From an uncultured Pelagibacteraceae bacterium (lineage in GTDB: Bacteria > Pseudomonadota > Alphaproteobacteria > Pelagibacterales > Pelagibacteraceae): a stretch of DNA of 42,685 nt. The stretch's first letter is position 1, and every line of letters starts with the position of its first letter. The notes below the pieces were generated by a model. That model saw nothing but the letters and a program-made list of their open reading frames with translations. It did not search any database and was not told where the DNA came from. This document shows, one piece after another, positions 36,039-42,685 of this stretch. The translations under genes and the position numbers were made by a program. The stretch lies in contig CACLEX010000004.1 of NCBI GenBank assembly GCA_902606065.1, forward strand, positions 1-42,685, in the 5' to 3' direction.

Positions 36039-36830
36039 TTATTCACCCATGTTAATCAATGTTCCTTTAATTCGAGCTCTCAAAAAAGATAAATAAAATA
36101 GAACTATTCCAATGATTAAATAGATCAGGTTTAATAAATATGCTTGTCTCAAATTTGTATAATCAATTGACCCATTCAAAAGTATGTTTCTAGTCTCATC
36201 AAAAATATAAACAAGTGGTAAACCTTTTGCTATGAATTGAAATAATTCTGGTAAAATTTCTATTGGATAATATATGCATCCTAAAGGAGCTAGCAAAAAT
36301 AGGGACGACCATGCAATATTTTCAAATGATGGACCAAATCTAATTAGTCCTGAACTCACAAACAACCCAAGTGTTATTCCAAAAAGATATAAACTTAGAA
36401 ATAAGAATAAAAGTGGTAATCCCAATTTTAAAATTGATACACCAAATAGAGGAGATGTTAGCATTATCGCAGGAACCAATCCTATTAAAGTTCTTATCAA
36501 AGCAGTAAAAATTAATGAAATAATGATTTCTTTAAGCTTAAGGGGAGCAATAAACAAATTTGTGAAATTTCTACTCCAGATTTCTTCTAAAAAAAGCATA
36601 TTAAAACTAATACTTGATCTGAAAAGAATATCGTAAAGTATTGCGCAAGTTAAAATTACTCCCAAAGTATTGCTATAGTAGTCACTATGTATTGAGAAGA
36701 ACTTCGAGATAAAACCCCATAAAATTATTTGAATTGTCGGCCAATAAATTAAATCCAAAATTCTTGGTAAAGAACTTTTAATTAAATAAAAGTGTCTTAG
36801 GAAAAGACCATACATTTTATTGAAATTCAT
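36039..36830 (-). CDS. ABC-2 type transporter permease
   Basis: Integral membrane subunit of an ABC exporter, 263 residues with six predicted helices (e.g. 'LIYWPTIQIILWGFISKFF', 'LGVILTCAILYDILF', 'LIFTALIRTLIGLVPAIML', 'LPLLFLFLSLYLFGITLGLFV', 'IAWSSLFLLAPLGCIYYPIEIL', 'LLNLIYLIIGIVLFYLSFL'). The 'SRNFTNLFIAPLKLKEII' loop and the 'PLGCIYYPIEILP' segment are typical of the ABC-2 family used for polysaccharide, lipid or drug export. Its start overlaps the ATPase gene by four bases. The substrate is unknown; the neighbours give no strong hint. Confidence 0.88.
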   Translation of the reverse strand: MNFNKMYGLFLRHFYLIKSSLPRILDLIYWPTIQIILWGFISKFFSIHSDYYSNTLGVILTCAILYDILFRSSISFNMLFLEEIWSRNFTNLFIAPLKLKEIIISLIFTALIRTLIGLVPAIMLTSPLFGVSILKLGLPLLFLFLSLYLFGITLGLFVSSGLIRFGPSFENIAWSSLFLLAPLGCIYYPIEILPELFQFIAKGLPLVYIFDETRNILLNGSIDYTNLRQAYLLNLIYLIIGIVLFYLSFLRARIKGTLINMGE

Positions 36831-37555
36831 ACTTTTTCCCTTGTTAGTTTTAAAAAAACTTCTTCCATATTTTTTCTTCCATGTTTTTTAATTAATTCCT
36901 CTGGTCTACCCTCATCAATAATTGACCCTTTATTCATCATTAAAACTGAAGAACATAGTCTCTCTACCTCTGCCATATTGTGAGATGCTAATAGAATTGA
37001 TGTTTTATTTTCCTGTTGATATTCCTCTAAAAAACTTCTAACAAAATCACCTGTTTCAGGATCAAGTGATGCCGTAGGTTCATCAAGAAGTAAAACTTTT
37101 GGATTATTAATTATTGATTTTGCAAGACTAACCCTATTTTTTTGACCAGATGACAACTCCCCAGTTAATTTATCTATAAATTCGTAGAGTCTTAATTTTT
37201 CACAAAGATATTCAATTTTTTCCTTATGATTGTTTACATCATAAAGCCTCCCATAAACTTCTAAATTTTGTCTAACTGTCAATTTTTTTGGCAACTCTAT
37301 ATAAGGTGATATAAAATTTAATTGATTTAATAAATCTACACGTTGATTTTCAATTTCGACACCATTTATTAAAACTTTTCCTTTTGATGGTTTTAACAAA
37401 CCTAAAATCATACCGATTGTAGTAGTTTTTCCACAACCATTAGGACCAAGTATACCAATAATTTCATTTTGATTTACTTTAAAAGAAACTTCTTTTACTG
37501 CTTCTTTTGTATTATAAGTTTTTGATAATCCTATTACTTCAAGTGGTTTTTTCAT
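36827..37555 (-). CDS. ABC transporter ATP-binding protein
   Basis: Nucleotide-binding subunit, 242 residues, with Walker A 'GPNGCGKTT' (~38-46), Q-loop 'NFISPYIELPKKLTVRQNLEVY', signature 'LSSGQKNRVSLAKSI' (~137-151), Walker B 'VLLLDEPTASLDP' (~157-169) and switch His in 'LLASHNMAEVERL'. The CcmA/NatA-like layout matches ABC-2 exporters, and the permease follows with a 4-base overlap, making a two-gene transporter. The upstream end overlaps the tsaC-type gene by 17 bases, so all three are probably in one transcript. Confidence 0.93.
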   Translation of the reverse strand: MKKPLEVIGLSKTYNTKEAVKEVSFKVNQNEIIGILGPNGCGKTTTIGMILGLLKPSKGKVLINGVEIENQRVDLLNQLNFISPYIELPKKLTVRQNLEVYGRLYDVNNHKEKIEYLCEKLRLYEFIDKLTGELSSGQKNRVSLAKSIINNPKVLLLDEPTASLDPETGDFVRSFLEEYQQENKTSILLASHNMAEVERLCSSVLMMNKGSIIDEGRPEELIKKHGRKNMEEVFLKLTREKV

Positions 37556-38486
37556 TGAATCTTGATGCTCTTAATAACCTATCATTAATAGTTTTACCAT
37601 ATCCTCTATCAGGAATTTTACATACTGCAATCGAGCTATATTTCTTCTTTTTAATTTTTCTCAAAGTAGAATATAAATTTTTTGCAGCTTCTTTTAGATT
37701 TCCTTTTTCTGACAAAAAATAATAATTTGATTTACTTACTTTTTTCTTTCTGATCAACAAGTATGCTTCATCTTGACGAATATTTTTTGCATTAAGTCTG
37801 ATGGGCAAACCTGGCGAATAATGAACCTTAAGTTGGCCTGGTGAAACGATTTTTGAAGGTTTGTTATTTATTGTTATTTTTTTTCCTAGTATTTTTTGAA
37901 TAGTTGAAACATTTAAGCCTCCCAATCTTAAGATTTTAGGTTTCTCTCTAAGGTCAATAATTGTTGATTCTACCCCAATAGATGATTTTCCGCCCTCAAG
38001 TATGTACTTAATTTTTTTTCCAAAATCTTCTTTTACATGATTAGATGTAACAGCACTAACCCTAGATGAGGGATTAGCACTTGGAGCTGCTAAAGGAAAT
38101 TTTAAAATTTTTAGTAATCTTCTCGTGACTGAGTGCCGCGGAAATCTTACTGCCAATATATTTTTTTTGTTAGTAATCATTTTTGAAATTTTTGATGATT
38201 TTTTAAGATTTAGTATAAAAGTTAAAGGACCAGGACAAAATTTTTTATATAGTTTAATAAAGTCATTGTTTAAATGACAATCTTTTTTCAACCTTTGAAT
38301 ATTCAGATAATGAACTATTAGAGGGTTATTTTTTGGTCTTTTTTTAAGCTTATATATTTTTTGACAGGCTTGGTCTGAGTAGGCATTACCCGCCAAACCA
38401 TAAACTGTTTCTGTAGGTATAGCAATACACTCCCTTTTATATAGAAGTTTTTTTGCTTTTTTAATATTTGCAAGATTAATTTTCAT
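37539..38486 (-). CDS. tsaC: Threonylcarbamoyl-AMP synthase, Sua5 type
   Basis: Makes L-threonylcarbamoyl-AMP from Thr, bicarbonate and ATP for t6A37 modification of ANN-decoding tRNAs. The YrdC domain (1-~205) shows 'CIAIPTETVYGLAGNAYSDQACQKIYKLKKRPKNNPLIVHY', 'CPGPLTFIL', 'AVRFPRH' and 'LAAPSANPSSRVSAVTSNHVKEDFG', with 'GGKSSIGVESTIIDL'. A C-terminal Sua5 domain follows after 'VSPGQLKVHYSPGLPI', so at 315 residues this is the two-domain Sua5 form rather than short TsaC. It is divergent from xseB with 20 bases between start codons. Confidence 0.93.
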   Translation of the reverse strand: MKINLANIKKAKKLLYKRECIAIPTETVYGLAGNAYSDQACQKIYKLKKRPKNNPLIVHYLNIQRLKKDCHLNNDFIKLYKKFCPGPLTFILNLKKSSKISKMITNKKNILAVRFPRHSVTRRLLKILKFPLAAPSANPSSRVSAVTSNHVKEDFGKKIKYILEGGKSSIGVESTIIDLREKPKILRLGGLNVSTIQKILGKKITINNKPSKIVSPGQLKVHYSPGLPIRLNAKNIRQDEAYLLIRKKKVSKSNYYFLSEKGNLKEAAKNLYSTLRKIKKKKYSSIAVCKIPDRGYGKTINDRLLRASRFNEKTT

Positions 38487-38506
38487 GTATTATCTGAGAG
38501 TATTAT

Positions 38507-38761
38507 ATGAAAGATAAAGATTTACCAAATGATTATGAATCTTCGTCTCTGGAGGAATTAACTCTCGAAGCTAATAAGATAATTGAGGATTTAGAAAGTC
38601 AAAAAGATTTACAAGATTCAATTGAAAAATATCAAAATTTGATAAAACTTAACAATATCATCGAGAAAAAATTTAAAAAAAAAGTCACCGATATTAATTC
38701 AACAACAAAAGATAATATATCTAAGATAACCTCAAAAAATAATGCAAAAAAAACTAAATAA
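38507..38761 (+). CDS. xseB: Exodeoxyribonuclease VII small subunit
   Basis: 84-residue XseB. The conserved core 'SLEELTLEANKIIEDLESQKDLQDSIEKYQNLIKL' matches the two-helix small subunit (S-x-E-E-x-x-x-E-L-E ... L-E-x-x-I-x-x-Y-x-x-G/L). The tail is Lys/Ser-rich and variable. ExoVII degrades single-stranded DNA into oligonucleotides; the large subunit xseA is not in the window. The order xseB-ispA-dxs is widespread in proteobacteria, and the stop overlaps ispA by 20 bases. Confidence 0.9.
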   Translation: MKDKDLPNDYESSSLEELTLEANKIIEDLESQKDLQDSIEKYQNLIKLNNIIEKKFKKKVTDINSTTKDNISKITSKNNAKKTK

Positions 38762-39614
38762 AATTGCTAAAGACACAAATATTTTTTTAAAAAGATTTAT
38801 TAAAAAGCAAAAAAAATCAGAACTGATTGTCCCAATGCAATATGGATTATTTTCGGGTGGTAAAAAAATAAGATCAAAAATACTAGTTGATGTTGGTTCA
38901 ATATTTAATTTAAATTATAGAACCTTACTAATTATTGGTGCTGCTGTTGAATGTATTCATGCTTATTCACTTATTCATGACGATTTACCATGTATGGATA
39001 ATGATTTAATAAGACGAGGTAAGCCTTCTACTCATATCAAATTTGGAGAGTCTACAGCTGTTCTTGCTGGAAACTCACTCTTAACTATGGCATTCGAAAT
39101 TTTGAGTCACAAAGACTTGAATGTTAATGAAAAAACAAAAATTAGATTAATTAATAAAATTTCTGAGAGTTCTGGACATCTAGGGATTGCGGGTGGTCAA
39201 TATTTAGATCTTAGCTATGAACATAAGAAAATTTCGGAAAAAAAAATAATTGAAATGGAAATAAAAAAAACTGGAAAACTATTTAGTTTTTGTTGTGTAG
39301 CTCCATTAATTTTAAAGAACAAAAGTAAAAAAGATATCCAAAAATTTGAAAATATTGGAGCTGATATAGGATTACTATTTCAAGTTGCTGACGATTTAAT
39401 TGATTATAATGGAAGTCTTTCTGCTGCAGGAAAAAAAACTGGAAAAGATAAGAAAAAAGGTAAAGCAACTCTTATTAGTTTACTGGGAGATAAAAATACT
39501 ATTAAATATGCGAATAAACTAATTTTAAAAATAAATACTAAGTTAAAAAAGTATGGACCAAAATCTAAGAATTTAACCGAAACTCTAAATTATATTTTAA
39601 ATAGAAATAAATGA
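38742..39614 (+). CDS. ispA: Polyprenyl synthetase, farnesyl diphosphate synthase type
   Basis: Adds isopentenyl diphosphate units to allylic diphosphates for quinone tails and undecaprenyl phosphate. 290 residues: 'QYGLFSGGKKIRSKILVDVG' (IPP-binding G-G-K-x-x-R), first Asp-rich motif 'HAYSLIHDDLPCMDNDLIRRGKPSTH' (the DDLPCMD spacing typical of bacterial FPP synthases), 'AGGQYLDL', and second Asp-rich motif 'FQVADDLIDYNGS' with 'KKTGKDKKKGKATLISLLG'. Its TGA stop overlaps the ATG that probably starts dxs (ATGA). Product length is inferred from the first Asp-rich motif. Confidence 0.94.
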   Translation: MQKKLNKIAKDTNIFLKRFIKKQKKSELIVPMQYGLFSGGKKIRSKILVDVGSIFNLNYRTLLIIGAAVECIHAYSLIHDDLPCMDNDLIRRGKPSTHIKFGESTAVLAGNSLLTMAFEILSHKDLNVNEKTKIRLINKISESSGHLGIAGGQYLDLSYEHKKISEKKIIEMEIKKTGKLFSFCCVAPLILKNKSKKDIQKFENIGADIGLLFQVADDLIDYNGSLSAAGKKTGKDKKKGKATLISLLGDKNTIKYANKLILKINTKLKKYGPKSKNLTETLNYILNRNK

Positions 39615-41525
39615 AAAAAAATTACGAATTTTTTAGATCAGATTAATTTTCCATCAGACTTAAAAAAAGTTCCTGAAACAAAACTGCAAAAGGTTGCTGA
39701 TGAATTAAGAGAGGAAATGATCGATGCAGTATCAGTTACTGGAGGACATTTGGGTGCTAGTTTAGGTGTAGTAGAATTAAGCGTAGCATTACATTATATT
39801 TTTAACACACCAAGTGATAAATTAATTTGGGATGTAGGACACCAATGTTATCCACATAAAATTTTAACAGGAAGAAAAGATAAAATAAGGACACTTCGGC
39901 AAGGAGGGGGTCTCTCAGGATTTACTAAGCGTTTAGAAAGTGAATATGATCCTTTCGGAGCTGCGCATAGTTCTACCTCAATTTCATCAGCTTTGGGAAT
40001 TGCAGAAGCAAATAAATTATCAAAAAAATCAGAGAATGTTATAGCAGTGATTGGTGATGGTGCAATAAGTGCAGGTATGGCTTATGAGGCCATGAACAAT
40101 GCAGGTGCCTCTAAGACTAAAATGATTGTGATATTGAATGATAACGACATGTCAATTGCAAGGCCTGTTGGAGCAATGGGAACATATTTAGCTAAAATTT
40201 TTTCTGGTAAAATTTATTTTAGTTTAAGAGAAACTATAAAATTGATTACATCAGCATTTTCAAAAAGATTTAGTGCAAAAGCGGGTAAAGCTGAAGATTT
40301 ATTAAGATCAGCTGTAACTGGTGGAACTTTATTTAGTTCATTAGGTTTCTATTATATTGGTCCTATAGATGGCCATGACCTTTCTTCATTGATTCCAATT
40401 TTAAGAAATGCAAGAGACTCAAAACACCAAGGTCCTATATTAATTCATATAAAAACGAAAAAAGGAAAAGGCTATTCTTTTGCTGAGGAGGCAAAAGATC
40501 ATTATCATGGGGTATCCAAATTTAATGTTAAGACTGGAGAACAGGAAAAAAGCTCCAGTAAAGTACCATCATACACTAAAGTTTTTGCTGATACTCTGAT
40601 ACAACACGCAAAAAAAGATAGTAAAATAATTGCAATAACAGCAGCAATGCCAGATGGAACTGGATTAAGCAATTTTAGAAAAGAATTTCCAGATAGAACT
40701 TATGATGTTGGTATTGCAGAACAACATGCTGTTACGTTTGCAGCTGGTTTAGCGACTGAAAATTACAAACCTTATGCAGCAATTTACTCAACATTTCTTC
40801 AGAGAGCATATGATCAAGTCGTTCATGATGTTGCAATTCAGAGTTTACCTGTAAGATTTGCAATAGATAGAGCAGGATTAGTTGGAGCTGATGGACCTAC
40901 ACACGCTGGTAGTTTTGACACGACTTATTTAGCAACACTACCAAATTTTATTGTAATGGCTGCAAGTGATGAGGCCGAGTTGGTAAGAATGATTAATACT
41001 TCTACAGAAATTAATGATAGACCTTGTGCATTCAGATATCCAAGAGGGACTGGTATTGGATCAATATTGCCATCAATTAATGAAAAGATAGAGATTGGTA
41101 AATCAAGAATTATTCAAGATGGAAAAAAATTAGCTTTAATAAACTTTGGTGCAAGATTAAGTGAAAGTTTAAGGGCATCAGAAAATTTAAAAAAAAAAGG
41201 TGTTAATATTACAATAGTGGATGCAAGATTTGCCAAGCCATTGGATGAAAATTTGATATGGCAATTAGCAACAACACACGAGGCAATTGTAACTATTGAG
41301 GAGGGGTCAATTGGTGGATTCGGTTCTCATGTGATTGATTTTTTAACAAAAAAGGGACTAATGGACTCAAATTTAAAATTTAGATCAATGAAACTTCCAG
41401 ATATTTTTATTGATCAAGACAAACCTGAAAACATGTATAAACTAGCAAATTTAGATAGCATTTCTATTGAAGAACAAATTTTAGATGTATTAAATTCAAA
41501 TATTATCTTACAAAAACAAAAATAA
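39611..41525 (+). CDS. dxs: 1-deoxy-D-xylulose-5-phosphate synthase (apparent frameshift near the start)
   Basis: ThDP enzyme joining pyruvate and glyceraldehyde-3-phosphate, the entry to the MEP isoprenoid pathway. The open frame from the ATG at 39717 reads '[29 protein letters not shown]', '[15 protein letters not shown]', '[20 protein letters not shown] ... NDNDMSI' (ThDP motif), '[18 protein letters not shown]', '[18 protein letters not shown]' and 'FRYPRGTG'. Upstream, the same frame encodes conserved N-terminal Dxs residues ([28 protein letters not shown]) but has no start codon. The likely ATG at 39611 is one base out of frame; losing one A of the A8 run (39614-39621) or one T of the T6 run (39629-39634) would join them. 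Sequencing error, mutation or slippage are all possible. Confidence 0.9.
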
Positions 41526-41530
41526 AGTGG

Positions 41531-42613
41531 TTATCCACATTGAGCTTGATTCAATAAATAATGATCAAGTAAAACGCATGATAGCATAGCCTCACCCACT
41601 GGAACTGCTCTAATTCCAACACACGGATCATGTCTTCCCTTAACAGATATGCTAGTATTTTTTCCAAATTTATTAATTGTCTTTCTGCTCTTTAAAATTG
41701 ATGATGTAGGCTTTACTGCAAATGAAACAATTATTTGCTGACCAGAGGAGATGCCACCAAGAATTCCACCTGCATTATTTGAGTTAAACTTTAATTTATT
41801 TTTTGATTTTGAAATTTCATCTGAATTTTCTTCTCCAGACAATTGAGCGGAATTCATTCCAGAGCCAATATTAACTCCTTTTACAGCATTAATACTCATC
41901 ATTGCAGATGCAATATCAGAGTCTAGTTTTGAGTAAATTGGTGCCCCCAGTCCTGCAGGAATACCATTAGCTCTAATTTCAATTATAGCACCACAAGACG
42001 AACCTGCCTTTCTAATACTTAAAAGATATTTTTCCCAGATTTTAAGCATAGATTTATCAGGACAAAAAAACGGATTTTTATAAATTATCTTATCATCCCA
42101 CTTGTTTGTATCGCATCCAAGAATTCCAAGTTGTGTAACTGCACCAGAAATTTTAAATTTTTTACCTAATTTTTTTTCCAAAACTTTTTTTGCTACCGCT
42201 CCTGCTGCAACTCTAGAAGCAGTCTCTCGCGCAGAAGATCTTCCACCACCTCTATAATCTCTAATGCCATACTTTTTAAAGTAAGTAAAATCAGCATGAC
42301 CTGGTCTGAATTTATCCTTAATATCACTATAATCTTTTGAGCGCATATCCTCGTTATAAATTATTAAAGAGATTGGAGTTCCAGTTGTTTTACCTTCAAA
42401 GACTCCTGAAAGAATCTCTACTATATCACTCTCTTTTCTTTGAGTAGTAAATTTAGATTGACCAGGTTTTCTTTTGTTGAGTTCTATCTGAATATCTCGT
42501 TCATTGAGGTTTATTAGCGGTGGACAACCATCTATTATACAACCAATTGCAGGACCATGAGATTCTCCCCATGTAGTGAAACGAAAAACCTTTCCAAAAG
42601 TATTAAATGACAT
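41531..42613 (-). CDS. aroC: Chorismate synthase
   Basis: FMN-dependent last step of the shikimate pathway, removing phosphate from EPSP. 360 residues beginning '[32 protein letters not shown]', with '[36 protein letters not shown]', '[50 protein letters not shown]', '[25 protein letters not shown]' and '[28 protein letters not shown]', the complete family pattern. Convergent with dxs, only 5 bases between stops, so no dedicated terminator fits. Its start faces an unidentified gene across 33 bases. Confidence 0.97.
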   Translation of the reverse strand: MSFNTFGKVFRFTTWGESHGPAIGCIIDGCPPLINLNERDIQIELNKRKPGQSKFTTQRKESDIVEILSGVFEGKTTGTPISLIIYNEDMRSKDYSDIKDKFRPGHADFTYFKKYGIRDYRGGGRSSARETASRVAAGAVAKKVLEKKLGKKFKISGAVTQLGILGCDTNKWDDKIIYKNPFFCPDKSMLKIWEKYLLSIRKAGSSCGAIIEIRANGIPAGLGAPIYSKLDSDIASAMMSINAVKGVNIGSGMNSAQLSGEENSDEISKSKNKLKFNSNNAGGILGGISSGQQIIVSFAVKPTSSILKSRKTINKFGKNTSISVKGRHDPCVGIRAVPVGEAMLSCVLLDHYLLNQAQCG

Positions 42614-42646
42614 TATTTATATTGTATAGATTATTTTGTTAAAATT

Positions 42647-42685
42647 ATGAATGAAAAAAACTCACTAGGGCTTAATAAATGCTTT
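42647..42685 (+). CDS. Possible start of an unidentified gene, truncated by window edge
   Basis: Thirteen open codons (MNEKNSLGLNKCF) run to the right edge, divergent from aroC with a 33-base gap that must carry both promoters. A second ATG four bases later stops after four codons. There is too little sequence to identify a family, and reality as a gene is inferred from position only. Confidence 0.4.
   Translation, partial: MNEKNSLGLNKCF

Noticed and set aside
36274-36636. 120-codon plus-strand open frame inside the ABC permease gene
   Set aside because: Antisense shadow of hydrophobic codons; translation has no coherent features.

Overview
The window is strongly AT-rich, very gene-dense DNA with spacers of a few bases or overlapping starts and stops. 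Gene content and order point to an alphaproteobacterium of the SAR11 group (Pelagibacterales). The evidence is the alphaproteobacterial tol-pal neighbourhood (yebC ... tolQRAB-pal-ybgF-tilS-ftsH), the split pntAA/pntAB/pntB preceded by a tiny aa3-oxidase subunit IV gene, TrcR (DUF1013) beside rpmE, tkt divergent from a DUF4164-like/zapA pair, and extreme compaction with lysine-rich proteins. This assignment is inference from synteny and composition; no database search was run.

Layout. (1) 1-4705: the end of a cell-surface polysaccharide island: a WecG/TagA-type glycosyltransferase tail, gmd and fcl (GDP-L-fucose synthesis), a 546-residue multi-pass membrane protein and a DPM1-like family 2 glycosyltransferase. 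(2) 4723-4873: a 5S rRNA gene standing alone behind its own near-consensus promoter. In SAR11 the largest hypervariable island, as I recall it, lies between 23S and 5S, so the 5S probably marks the island edge. (3) 4889-10012: rpmJ, a 36-residue oxidase subunit, the proton-translocating transhydrogenase operon, an FSA/transaldolase-family enzyme, then a PhnW-like aminotransferase and an HxGH cytidylyltransferase-like gene. (4) 10039-18243, minus strand: a long block reading tkt-gap-pgk-fba-thiE-efp-suhB-rpmE-trcR, then rpsU and initiator tRNA. It mixes triose-phosphate/gluconeogenic carbon flow with translation genes. (5) 18299-34026, plus strand: coiled-coil protein, zapA, 5-FCL, ymdB-type phosphoesterase, yebC, an atypical RuvC-like gene, tolQRAB-pal, a strong terminator, ybgF, tilS, ftsH, folP, glmM, thiD, purA. 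(6) 34023-38486: rpoH, rluD, tRNA-Arg(UCG), a two-gene ABC exporter, and a Sua5-type TsaC. (7) 38507-42685: xseB-ispA-dxs (early isoprenoid synthesis), convergent aroC, and the first codons of an unidentified gene.

Points of most interest: the orphan 5S with a promoter placing transcription start at the mature 5' end; absence of ruvA/ruvB/ybgC from their usual slot together with an atypical RuvC; a PhnW-like aminotransferase paired with a cytidylyltransferase but no PepM nearby; a GAPDH whose cofactor loop looks NADP-type (GapB-like); and an apparent single-base frameshift at the start of dxs. No CRISPR array, insertion sequence, prophage or integrase was seen, and no stretch above 300 bases lacks a gene.
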